Shown here: in pieces, positions 52,482 through 63,106 of the stretch
How positions within the stretch are numbered: position 1 is the stretch's first letter
Layout of the letters: every line of letters begins with the position of its first letter
Assembly (NCBI GenBank): GCA_030737835.1
Contig: CM060851.1
Location: 3,004,615-3,068,614 of the forward strand
DNA: 64,000 bases
Source of the DNA: Acorus gramineus
Lineage: Eukaryota; Streptophyta; Magnoliopsida; Acorales; Acoraceae
Reading direction: 5' to 3'
Notes under the pieces: generated by a model
What the model saw: only the letters and a program-made list of their open reading frames with translations
Told to the model about the DNA's origin: nothing
Database searches by the model: none
Program-made: the position numbers and the translations under genes

Positions 52482-52489
52482 GCCACGTC
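52482..52489 (-). promoter_or_regulatory. ACGT-core element GACGTGGC, ELIP copy 1
   Basis: GACGTGGC on the minus strand, about 150 bp before the ATG, is kept in the second ELIP promoter at 57452-57459. ACGT-core sites of this kind bind bZIP factors such as HY5 or ABF proteins. That use here is inferred. Confidence 0.6.
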
Positions 52490-52570
52490 GACTACGTTTC
52501 CAGGTCCATGGATTTGAAAGAGGTGACGTGATCGTCTTTACATGATGGGGTGGGTTGCTTTAAAAAATGT

Positions 52571-52576
52571 CACGTG
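52571..52576. promoter_or_regulatory. G-box CACGTG, ELIP copy 1
   Basis: The palindromic G-box in tcacgtggttg, about 238 bp before the ATG, is matched by the same 11 bases in the second ELIP promoter. G-boxes are known light-response sites. Confidence 0.7.
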
Positions 52577-52699
52577 GTTGTTCGGTTGGCCGATGAAAAA
52601 AATTGACGGGCGGGGGGGAAGGGAGAGAGTTTCGGAGGACTCGATGGGGGTGACAATCTTTTTATGTCTGCCATTTAGACGTCCACGGTCGACGGTACA

Positions 52700-55600
52700 G
52701 ATTTTGAGACATAGCATTTGACACTTTTGTCCTCACCCGTGACTCTGTAGACTAGGGCATCAATAAGCTAGTTTTGTTTCATTTATTATAAGATCATGTT
52801 GAACCACGTTATCATCATGTCACGCTGAAAATCGAATCGAATCAAAGTTGGATTAGAAGTGGAAAAATCGTTAATTGAACAGAATTGTTAAATCTCTGTA
52901 GAAAGACTAAAAGATGCAGGAAAAAAATAAATATATACACACACACATATACACACACACACAACATATAAAAAAGGTGCTTTGAATAAGTAATCATACA
53001 ACCAATCACTGTATCATAAAATATTTTATGATTTATATCACTTTATAGTGTGTACATGAATAATTTACCATGCAATGAAAGGCTGCAACTTGGGTTAAAA
53101 GATTATTTCATCTAATAAAACTTGGTTAACATACTAACAGTACTAAGTCAGTAAAATAAATATAATTTTTTTTTTTATATCTTCATTTCTCAATCATCAG
53201 TGGTATTACTAAGTTGATTCAAAACCCCAGGAAGTTGATGTGCCTCCATGAAATAGAATTGATGAGATAGTACAAGTACTTGTACATGTTCATTTCCCAG
53301 GTACACAAACCCTTAGAATACAAACATATCACTTGAATACCCAACAAAAAAGAAAAAAGAGCATACCACTTGAATAGCCAGTCAAAAAAAGTACAGCTAG
53401 GTTTTTGAAAAGGTAAATAATAAAGACAATTGGGTTTTTTTTTGTGGTTTACAATTTAAAGGAACGAAAGAGGGGACGGTGTAAAATCTATAGATTCTAC
53501 ATTTCAAATGCTAGAATTTTTAGTACAAAAAGGATAGTTTTAATATATATATTTAATAAGAATAATGATTATTGATTAATCGATTCAGTTTTTTCAAGTG
53601 AATCCAAACCAAATTAAAAAGGTTCATCAATTTTTTAATTCATACCCAAACCAAACTATTAACCTAAATAAAAAACATCAGTTTGAATCCCAGAATCGAT
53701 TTAACCGATCAAAGTTGCACCCGATTTAGACCACCGAGGTTTTACCCGATCAATGGGGTGCAACATGCAACATGGCCGGATTATACCAAACTCAAATCAA
53801 ATGATCAATCTGATTTTTGTGCATGCTTTGATTGGGATGTTATCCTTTGGGTAAAAACGAGATCATCAAATAAGGTCAGATACAATCAAACGTTGGATCT
53901 GACCAATTTGATCATTATCTATTGAGTATCTGACATATAAACTGATGGATCAAGCACTGACTGGATCATCTCGTTAAAAAAAACAAACTCAAAATTTGAA
54001 CTTGAATAAGAAAAACCCAATTCTGATTGGATTTGGATATTAGGGGTTAAGTTATTGCTAAATTCAAGTTGAACCTGATGTGGTGTAGTATAATTTCCAA
54101 CCAGAAGTGGTGTGTAGCAGATGAGATTGGGGACATTTATTACCATCCCCTTTTATGAGAACCCCACCCCATGAACTAAACCCACGCCCAAATTTTGTGA
54201 AATCCTATCTCACCCTTATATATATTCACAATTGAGAAATTGCTTAACCCACCGCCTACACATTTTGCATCTCCATCGTTCCTTTCCCTCCCTCTCCACC
54301 GTTTTCACCCCCCCCCCCCCCCTGTGCCACTCTCCCGATTTCACCTCCTTTCCCAGCTTCATCTCCTCACTATCCATCATCCAAGTGATTTTTTGTTTCA
54401 TGTTATATTCATTGTTCGAAGGCCACATTTGTGTTATATTTGTTTGTATATTTTTTTTATACTTTAAAAACCCTAGTTTATTTTATATTTTAACGTTGTT
54501 GATGAAATGGTTGATTAAAAATGGTTTCTTGAAAGAAAAGTAATATTGTTTATTGGTTGATGGAATGAGTCGGTTTGTTTGATTGAAGGGGAAATATGGG
54601 TTATTTGAGGATGATTTAGTGTGTTTATTTTTTTATCATTACTTAATTGAATAAGGTGTGTAAAATCATTATGTGTTGGAGGAATAATGAATATAAACCA
54701 TAAGGCACAGTGGTTGGTACAAAGTTTTGACTTGAATGATTAATTCTTGTTTAATTCAATGTGTACAATTGGTTATGTGAAATATGTTTCGTTATTGTAC
54801 ATAAAAATTTGGTGACACAATGAGAAAATTTTCCCTCTATCATCTTTCAACATGATTCATATTTAATTTTTTGCATATTAACTTGACTGACCTACAAGTT
54901 CCAATCGGAAGAGTAGATTGAAAAATGTGCCTTCAAGTTCTCAAAATATTGTTGAAGATCTACAAGAAGAAGTGGTGGTAGAAGAAGCAGAGGAAGATTC
55001 AGAGATTAAAGAAGCCAGTTTGAAGGGTCCTTTTCAAGGTGGACAAGTAAATAATGATCTCCATGTGGACTGCCGACACCATACGGTGTGTCACATTTAG
55101 AACACCAAGGTATATATTATACAAATTGTTGTATATTAATTTAAAGATAATTAAATGTTCACATTCTATTGCACATATTTTAGTACAAGAACATTCTATT
55201 TTAAGGTGTCGTCAACTTGTGACCTAGCTAGATATAGGGAGTTTACATGTTGAATCTATCATCTTTGTTAATAAAGTGAGTGAGAGTGGAATTCTACCCT
55301 TGGTGCAATGTAGCTTTAAAACAATCGGTTGCTCTATAATCTCTGCAATGGTTAAAAGATGACACCCGCAAATGAATACATTTCCTTTTTTGGTTTGAGA
55401 AATGGGCATCACACTGGATGATGTGAATCGAATACAATCAAGTTTTTCACGTATCATTTTTTCAATAAACATTTTTAGAGATAACGAGAAAATTTTTGGT
55501 GAAATATTGATAGTGCATCGTTAATATGGTATACAATGCATGATAATATAATTCCACAAAAGATACTGAGAAATTAATTGCTTGTTCAAGATATATTTAG

Positions 55601-56172
55601 GGATTTGATGCTGTCACACCCTGCATGTCTTTTTTATAACTCAAATGCAGTCCCATATATATATATATATATTATATATATATATATATGTTATTATTAT
55701 TTTTTTTACATTTGCTAATTAAAAAACTGGTTCATTCAAATCAAAATGATGAGGTATACATTTTTCATCAGAACATATATTTCATTAGACAGATTTACTG
55801 ATTTTTAAAAATTAAAACACATAAGAATTATCCGTGGAAGTGTTGTCCCAAACATTATCCCCCAGCGACCAGGTGATTACCTAAACAAGTTAGTAACTTC
55901 ATTGTAGATAGTACATTTATCAAGTCTATCAAATGATTTAACTTATGATGGCTCAGTAGTCTCATAACAAATTCCTAGCTAGAACCATAACTCCAATAAT
56001 TGATCAACTCCAATAAAACCAATTAAAGTGAATACCAACCAAAATTTTACTAGATTGATACTTTCTTCATACAATTATGATTGAAATAATCAAACCTAAC
56101 CTAGTTCATGACACACTCTCTCGCAAAGCCAACAACAAGAACGCGCGCGCAAACCAGACCCAGCTTCACTAT
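52700..56172. other. Spacer between the two ELIP genes
   Basis: 3.5 kb of mostly AT-rich DNA. It contains (CA)n/(TA)n at 52936-52970, repeat-like text rich in aaccaaa/aaccgat (53570-53900), a C15 run at 54308-54322 and a (TA)n at 55655-55689. At 54918-55100 a 60-codon frame with an acidic stretch (EDLQEEVVVEEAEEDSEIKE) is open, but I cannot support it as a gene. Confidence 0.45.
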
Positions 56173-57301
56173 TTACACAAGGGGCCCGCCCTTCACGTAC
56201 TCGGTGAACACGAGCGCCACCAACCCCAACATTGCGAACCTCCCGTTCCACATCTCCGCGTCCGACGTCATCACCCCATCCGACTTCGACTGCGCCGTCA
56301 CCCCCTTCAGTAGCGGAACCAGCGACGCCACCGAAAACAGCGCCGCCGACCCCGCGAACCACAGCAGCCCACCGTTGGCGAGCTGGTCTGCCACGTCGGC
56401 ACCGCTCGCCAGTTCCACTGCCATGGCGGACGCGAAGCCCAACATAGCAAGCCGACCGTTGATCCTCTCTGGCCCAGGTCCTCCGAATGATAGGACATCA
56501 AAGAAGCTAGGGTTCGTCGCCTGTCCATATATACATGCATGCATGCGTGGTTAGATATATTTATATAAAAATAGTGATGATTGTGAAAATTTTGTTTTTG
56601 AGAAAAATTTGGGCATACGTATTTCAGTAAAACAATATGAAAACAAACTATCTTCGAACATATGGATGGAAAAAAAAAAAGAAAAATACAAAAACAAATA
56701 AGAGTGTAGATTAAATAGACAACCCCTCGATCGATAAACAATAGATCCGGTAGAAAAGATTTCTATCCAATCCCTCCGAGGGGCCACGCTCCAGCTGTCA
56801 CTCGAGATCCTCAAAACGTCGACACACATAGATAAATACCCATTTTAAATTAAATCCATATGTAGAGCTCTCAATCTGTTTATATCGTTTAAATTAATCC
56901 TTCAACTATTATATACATTGTAATCATGAATTGTACACACCGCACTATTGCAGTGTTATGTCAAAATTAAAATCTAATCTCTTCTAATGGTATAAATTTT
57001 AATGAACGAGAATATAATTTTTTTTAAAAAAACTCAGACTTGATGGATTTATAATTGATTATACCTTCTTTTGAGGGAGCGGAGGGGTTTGGAGAGGCCG
57101 CTGATCCGGTGATGGTGTGGTACTGATAGGTTCAGGTTGCTCCTCCGCCTGGCACCGGACGCGCAGCCCATCCGCCCCGCGCTGACGTGGCACGGACCTA
57201 GAAAATCCGTAGGTGGGAAGAGGCAGTGGGGAGTGCACACGTGGAGCACGACCAGACACCTGCACGTAGGTTGAGACCACGGAGGATGCTGACGTGGCCA
57301 T
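56173..57301 (-). CDS. ELIP: Early light-induced protein (ELIP), copy 2
   Basis: Two exons on the minus strand, 57065-57301 and 56173-56520, give 194 aa. The protein is nearly the same as the neighbouring ELIP over the membrane part. Signatures are ERINGRLAMLGF and DAEMWNGRFAMLGL, and the C-terminus is FTEYVKGGPLV. The transit region differs by a 15-residue stretch (PISTTPSPDQRPLQT) before PLPQKK. The intron is 544 bp against 103 bp in copy 1, yet both keep a catgcatgcatgcg-type stretch just before the acceptor. The role is as for the other copy: photoprotective chlorophyll binding in thylakoids. Same strand and shared promoter show a tandem duplication. Confidence 0.95.
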
Positions 57302-57408
57302 CTCTAATCACTCTTTGTTTTAGGTTTTGCTTAGCTAGCGAAAGAGGAGCGACTGATCACTGTGAGAGCTTCTTCGGGTTGTGAATGGAGTCTGCGATAT
57401 TGGAGGGG

Positions 57409-57416
57409 TTTTATAA
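57409..57416 (-). promoter_or_regulatory. TATA box of ELIP copy 2
   Basis: On the minus strand TTATAAAA lies about 108 bp before the ATG, within a block that aligns with the copy 1 promoter (cccctccaat on its 3' side against cctctccaa). Confidence 0.75.
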
Positions 57417-57451
57417 GGGTTTTTGTGGGTGAAACGGATGGTGTCGGTGAG

Positions 57452-57459
57452 GCCACGTC
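57452..57459 (-). promoter_or_regulatory. ACGT-core element GACGTGGC, ELIP copy 2
   Basis: The same octamer and the same flanks (ggccacgtcgactacgtttc on the plus strand) occur in both ELIP promoters, at nearly equal distance from the start. Confidence 0.6.
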
Positions 57460-57531
57460 GACTACGTTTCTGGGTGGAGGTGACGTGGACGTGATCGTCT
57501 TCACATGTGATGGGGTTACTTTAAAGGGGGT

Positions 57532-57537
57532 CACGTG
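57532..57537. promoter_or_regulatory. G-box CACGTG, ELIP copy 2
   Basis: Found 231 bp before the ATG in the sequence tcacgtggttg, shared with copy 1. Probably part of light or stress control of this gene. Confidence 0.7.
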
Positions 57538-57849
57538 GTTGTTCATTGGGCCGTTGAAGTGGAAGGGTGGAGAACTTTCTGGAGAGCGATTTCGGAGGAT
57601 TCCATGTTTCATGGGATGTCGTATGTCGCCATTTCGATGTCCACGATCCACGGTAGAAATTTTGACACGTGGCACATGATGGGATAAAAAAGGGTTAAAG
57701 ACACCTAAGTCCTTAAAAACATGAAAAAATTCATACAAGTCCTTATTAAAATTAGAACAGATATACGAGTCTTTGAAAACTCAGAAAAACCCAATTATCA
57801 TTCTTGAGTTAAATTTTCATTCGAGTTTAACAGAATATTCCCAGAATAT

Positions 57850-58175
57850 TCCATCACATATAATTGTGTTGACATTGAAGTCCTTATAAACAGTCATAAA
57901 GATAAATTAATCCCTACAAAAGACAAAATTGTCCCTAAAAGACTTTTATATTAAATTATGTACACATTGCTGTCCCTATAAATAATCATAAAGAAAATTA
58001 ATCCCCGTAAAAGATAAAATTGTCCCTGAAATATTTTTACATTTAATTGAATAGAAATTACAGTATTTATAAATAATCATAAAATAAATTGGTCTCTGTA
58101 AAAGACAAAAATGCCCCTAAAGAATTTTTACATTTAATTGTATAAACATTGCAGTCTTTATACACAATCACAAAA
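57850..58175. repeat. Tandem repeat of about 93 bp, 3.3 copies
   Basis: Units start near 57862, 57961, 58050 and 58142 (partial). Shared words are ataaataatcataaa, aaaagacaaaattgtcccta and tttttacatttaattg. Non-coding and AT-rich. The first unit is the most diverged. Confidence 0.75.
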
Positions 58176-58369
58176 ACAAATAATATAATTTATTTTTATT
58201 TTTTTTCATTTTTTATCCTATTGCTCGCACTCCACCTTTTTTCCAATACATATACAAATTTGGATACAGTCCTATTTCAGATACACATATATCTAAAAAA
58301 TTTCAGATACAATATTAATGAAATTCATATGAAACAATTATGGTCTACATGCTAATGAGGCATTGCTTA

Positions 58370-59010
58370 GATGATTAATAATGTTTAAATATACATGACA
58401 AAAATAATTAAATATTATTCAGATATACATTAATCAAATCCATCGGAACAAACATAATAAATAGCAAATTGGGTTGAATAAATTATTCAGATACACGTGT
58501 ATCTGGAATCTGAATGAACAACTTTACATTAGATATAAGTGTATCTGGAATCTGAAAGAGTTTAAAAATGTAACAATTATAGTTTACATGCTAATGAGAC
58601 ATTGCATGGATGATTAATAAAAATCTTTAAATATAGATGATAAAAAACAATGAAATATTATTTAGATACACATTAATCAAATCCATCAAAACAAAAATAA
58701 CAAACAACAAATTGGGCTAGGTAAATAATTCAGATACACGTGTATCTGGAATCTGATTTAACAACTTTACATTAGATACAAACTATATCTCGAATCTAAA
58801 TGAGTTTAAAAATGAAACAAATAAACTATTTAAATATAGATGACAAAAAATAATTAAATATTATTCAGATACACATTAATTAAATCCATCAAAACAAAAA
58901 TAACAAACAATAAATTGGGCTGGGTAAATAATTCAGATACACGTGTATTTGGACTCTGAATTAACAACTTTACATTAGATAAAAGTGTATCTTGAATCTT
59001 AATGATTTGA
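58370..59010. repeat. Minisatellite of about 200-240 bp with embedded palindromes
   Basis: Three units begin near 58410, 58650 and 58855 (attattcagatacacattaat, then aaatccatcaaaacaaa, then ttgggctgggtaaataattc). Each contains cagatacacgtgtatctgga, where agatacacgtgtatct is a 16-bp palindrome with a CACGTG centre. Unit 3 has one change in it. No gene is seen. Confidence 0.75.
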
Positions 59011-59473
59011 ATAATGATCATGCAAGGCTAAAAATATACTGAATGACTCAATATATATAATTATACACATACACAACAACAAAAACGATTATACAAATTG
59101 TACTTATTCAAATCTCAAAAATCGTACTGAATAATGATTATGGAAAGTTAAAAATCCAGATACGGTGTCCATGTATCTGAATTTAAATTAAATCCAATCT
59201 CAAAAATGTATATGATGATTCAAAGATGAATATAAATTCAAAACAATATGTTTTATTCAGATCAAAAAGCCTAACCTGAATGAATTACCATTGTTTACAC
59301 CACAATCAGGTAGCAAATATAAAAAAATTACTCGAGTAATTATAATATTCTCCTCCAATCCCCACAAAAACTGAATTTGATATTTGTTTTCATTTCTATG
59401 TATCAATCTGAATAAAAAAATATAATTTTTTTTTTGTGGCATCCAATTGAATTGATTGCTTCAAAAAGAGGGA

Positions 59474-59704
59474 GAATATATGTTTGGATGTGGGGTTGAA
59501 GCTCTGAGATTCTTAAAATCTTATGTTTCAAACTCAGCTTTTGAAAAACTATGTTTTATTGAATTTTCAACCGCAAGATTTTTTGACCTAAAAATGAACA
59601 TTATAGTTTGAAAAGCTAAACGCTGAAAATATGTTTGGATTTGAGTTTGAGAATTTTTAGCTTTTCAAACGCAGAATCTGCTTAAACTCATATCCAAACA
59701 GACC
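59474..59704. mobile_element. Small MITE-like inverted-repeat element
   Basis: The left end atatgtttggatgtgg and the right end cttaaactcatatccaaaca form imperfect inverted termini. The interior has two opposed copies of tttcaaac / gtttgaaa words. About 230 bp, no coding content. Confidence 0.45.
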
Positions 59705-61044
59705 AAATCGTAACCATATTTAGATTTAAGGAATCAATTATGGAAAAAATCTCTCTATTTAGATAGGAAGGGTCAAGTGAGTAATTCAATTTTGCCACCT
59801 CTTGGGGCTTGGGATGGGGTCTACTAATTGGGGCAAAAAAACCATTATTGCATTTTTTAATGTTTAAATATTTAAACCAATCAGAAAATTGAAGAATGGG
59901 TTCTTTCTGCTAGTAATAACACTACCAGTGTCAAGATATATCACATCCTTCGACAGTTATATTATTGACGGTATCGTAGAAAATTGAATGAATATTTAGA
60001 CAACCGCGACGACACTAAAACTGTCGAAATAATTTCACTTTGTCAACATTTATTATGTCGATACGCCTAGAAAAAGAATGTTTGAAAGTATTGGTTGATG
60101 TGTTGACAACCTTGTGTCAAGGTATTTTATTCCACTCGACACCACCTGTGTCGACGAGGGTTCAGAACCACTGGTCTCACTAACATGTCTATTTCGACAC
60201 CAGAACAGTCGGATAAGATACATTCGCTGGACAACATGTTCTAGAGATGTTATTTTCAGTTTTATGTCGCCATTGACAAATTTGATGTCGAAAGATTTGG
60301 TCAACCTCCATAGTATATGTGTCGAACTATTTAAATAAGGGGGTGTGCATCGTACCCGATTATAAATGGATCCATTTATGGGGGTGTGTATCGGAAAAGG
60401 GTGACTCTATTTGAGCTCCTCTAAATTGTAAGTAAGCCCATTTTATAAGTAAGCCCCTCACATTTTAATCATTTAATGTACAAACTCTTGATATATTAAC
60501 CTCATATGTAAACAATAAACAAACCCATCTCACATCAAAACAGCTCCCCCACCCTTGTCCGTCTCCCCCTACAAAACTCTAATTAACATATTCTAATTAA
60601 AAAAATTAATGTAAATACAAAAAGAATATGAAAATTCATTGTTTTTGCACATATTCACACAAATCATCATAATCCTAAACCCTAAAAAAAAAAAAAAATT
60701 TAAACCCTATATATACACAAGATAGGGGTATGCTTATTAAAAGAATGTTAATTAAATTTTTTTTTTAAAAATTAGATAAATTTATTTATTAGAGGACGTA
60801 CTTATAAAAAAAATTTAAATGAATCTTTAACAATAATCTATTTAAAATGGGCTTATTTATAAATAAGAGAACTCCACCGGGGAGAAAAAAAAAAAAAAAG
60901 GTTGCAATTAGAGGCACCCCATAAGATATCCCCTGGACCCAAACCGACCCGACCGATTATAATTTTTAGGCACAGTGACGATCGGCTGCTCGCTTAAAGA
61001 AAAAAGAAAAAAGAAAAAAGAAAACAAGAAGAAAAGGAAGTCTG
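59705..61044. other. 5' flank of the JMJ31-like gene
   Basis: Includes a repeat-like stretch with many cgacac / gtcgaa words (59930-60340), a possible inverted-repeat element (60396-60895) and an A-rich leader (61000-61040) just before the ATG. No TATA box was recognised. Confidence 0.4.
60396..60895. repeat. Possible inverted-repeat element
   Basis: The left part tttgagctcctctaaattgt followed by aagtaagcccattttat is matched by the inverse of aaatgggcttatttataaat and agagaactccacc on the right. The interior is AT-rich. It could be a MITE of about 500 bp. The ends were not fixed. Confidence 0.4.
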
Positions 61045-63106
61045 ATGGACCGAGCTCCGGAAATCATCCGATTCGATCCCGGCCCTTCGTTCCCCGACGA
61101 TTTCCCCTCTTCAGTCGAACCCAAAAACGTCCCCACCGTAACAAAAATCAAAACTAAACCTTTCCCTTGTTTTTCATTTATTTTTTCACTCTCAAAAGTT
61201 CGAGATTGATCCATTGTAGGTCTTCCATGGCGCCGTCAAGGACTGGATTGCCATCTCTAAATGGGACCCCCACAACGGTGGCCTCGACTACTTACAGGTC
61301 TTTCTTCATCGCCTCTGTTTCTTTTAAATATTTTCTTTTTGTGACTCGTTTTAGATATTCTAAAATGTGATACATGTAATAGTTTTTGGAACGCAATCTC
61401 TTATTTGGATTTTTTTTCCGGCAATTAAGAGACCAGAATTTCGACGTCACTAATTCAATTATATATAGGGATTGGACCCATAACTCAATGGTTGGCAACA
61501 AACCTTAGCCATTGTTTGGTTCGAGAATAGGGGCTGGAATAACTGGGAATTAGCTGGAATAGGAAAAATGGGTGTTTGGGTGAGGGGAATAAAGTGGTAT
61601 TTGGATGCTGGAATAACTGAGAATAAATGGGTATATCAATTCCATGTGTTCCCTGGAATTAGTCTATTCCAACCATTGTAATAAGTGGGTCCCACACTAT
61701 TTTTTTTTCCATTTGTTTGCCTACTAAAAATGTCAATTCAAAATTATAACCACTTATCCAATAACTTATCCAAATTCAACCAAACAAACAATAACCCATT
61801 ATTACGTTTCTCAATAAGAATAATTGAAAATACAATCAAACAGAAAATGACTCATTCCATATCCATGCTAGTATAATTATATATCCTAGAATAGCCCAAT
61901 TCTCTATCCAAACGGGTGCAGAAGTCTTGGGTTCAAATCCCACCGCTTACCTATAAAAAAAAATCAATTATATTATGTCTTGTAGTCCCCCCTTCGGCAG
62001 TGATATATTGACTGGTATAATCAAGGTATAAAGCTGAAATGATATTCTAATATCATTTTTGAAAAAAGATTTTGGAATCATTTTCATCATCAGACAAACA
62101 AAAATTTAACTAGTCCGTCTAAGAGATGTATGATTTATACCATTTTTTTCACTCACCGGTATCGGAAAGTAAATAATTTTTTTTTAAAAAAAATCGGAGG
62201 GACCCCCCGTGGCTGACTTTATGGTTGAGCTGGGAAGGCTACCTCTGCCTGTTTGTTCCGGTCCACGGAAAATTCTTTCGAATAATCGCCAACAAACAGA
62301 TGGGTAAGTCAGCGCCAAGACTTGAACCCAGAACCTATCGGTAACACTGCTAAGCCCTGAACCGTTGTGCTATGACCATTGGGGATTAAATAATTTTGCA
62401 TATAAAGTAATTAATATAAAATATGTCTGTCAATCACCCACCCATTTCTCTCTTTTATACTACTACCATTTGACTTAAGGTAAAATTGGCATTTAAAAAT
62501 ATGTGCAGAATATACAAACACGAGCCAAAGATAAAGTGGTTCGTATAACAAAACTAACTTTTAAATTTCCAAAGATATAGTTGATTAAGCTCATGGGTAT
62601 TATAATACCCTACACTGTGGTATAATTTTCCAAAAAACTTCTTCACTCGCTACCAAAGGGGGCCTTGGGTTATAGAGCACCCACCCTGATCAAGTTGTGT
62701 AGTTTTTGGTCCATTTTCCATCGAACTTGTTTAGGATTTAAAAATCATACTATATGGTGACATGGAATTACAGGATCGAGTTAGATCCGCCACTGTTGAG
62801 GCAATGCTTTCTAGAACACCGCCAGTGTTTTATGGAGATCTTCGGAGCCATGAAAGGGTCAGTATATTTGTCAACATGCCGTGATTTGGTTGAATTGAAA
62901 TTTTATGTTGATTTTGTTTACTTAATTCTCTCTTTTGTTGGTAGGTTCCTTTACCCTTCTCTACATTTGTTTCCTTTTGCAAAAATGTTCTTCAAAATGT
63001 GGCTAGTGATGCCAGTACCTCTGGTAGACAAGAAACGGATGCAATGGATTCAGATGATAAGTGCTCGGTCTTGGAAGTTCCTCTTAACGGAGTTTATTTA
63101 GCACAG
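61045..63106 (+). CDS. JmjC/cupin-type 2-oxoglutarate oxygenase, JMJ31-like (5' part only)
   Basis: Four exons read in frame: 61045-61137, 61220-61297, 62774-62857 and 62945-63106, 139 codons so far. The protein starts MDRAPEIIRFDPGPSFPDDF, then EPKNVPTVFHGAVKDWIAIS and KWDPHNGGLDYLQ, then ATVEAMLSRTPPVFYGDLRS, and VLEVPLNGVYLAQ before a donor at 63107. Known: this order matches the N-terminal half of plant JMJ31-type proteins (Arabidopsis At5g19840), Fe(II)/2-oxoglutarate oxygenases linked to histone demethylation. The catalytic HxD...H motif would be in later exons, which I did not find before the window ends, so activity cannot be judged. Intron 2 (1.5 kb) carries a MITE and two SINEs. Confidence 0.85.
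61465..61965 (+). mobile_element. tRNA-derived SINE split by a MITE
   Basis: The left part (61465-61507) has a box A-like cataactcaatggttggca. The right part (61920-61965) has a box B-like cttgggttcaaatcccacc followed by an A-rich end. The intervening 412 bp is the MITE copy at 61508-61919. Removing it restores normal A-to-B box spacing. It lies in intron 2 of the JMJ31-like gene. Confidence 0.6.
61508..61919 (+). mobile_element. MITE family 1, copy B
   Basis: Ends gccattgtttggttcgagaa and (inverse) gcacccgtttggatagagaa. The interior is rich in tggaata/tattcca words. The right half matches copy A (caaccaaacaaacaataacc, aataagaataattgaaaata) and the inverted copy near 47.1 kb. It interrupts a SINE. 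Confidence 0.7.
62181..62386 (-). mobile_element. tRNA-derived SINE with target duplication
   Basis: Read on the minus strand it begins atccccaatggtcatagcac, with box A tagcacaacggttcagggc and box B ggttctgggttcaagtc, and ends in a run of T then A. An 11-bp direct repeat taaataatttt flanks it (62170-62180 and 62387-62397). It lies in intron 2 of the JMJ31-like gene. Confidence 0.75.

Larger units (their letters stand above)
57302..57680 (-). promoter_or_regulatory. Duplicated ELIP promoter block
   Basis: This stretch aligns with 52334-52690 across the 5' UTR, TATA box, ACGT-core site, G-box and further out (gccattt, gacgtccacg / gatgtccacg). The shared part is about 350 bp. Similarity then fades on both sides. 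Confidence 0.7.

Noticed and set aside
54918-55100. Short acidic protein gene between the ELIP genes
   Set aside because: Only 60 codons, with no recognised domain, no flanking exons and no conserved partner near the other ELIP copy.
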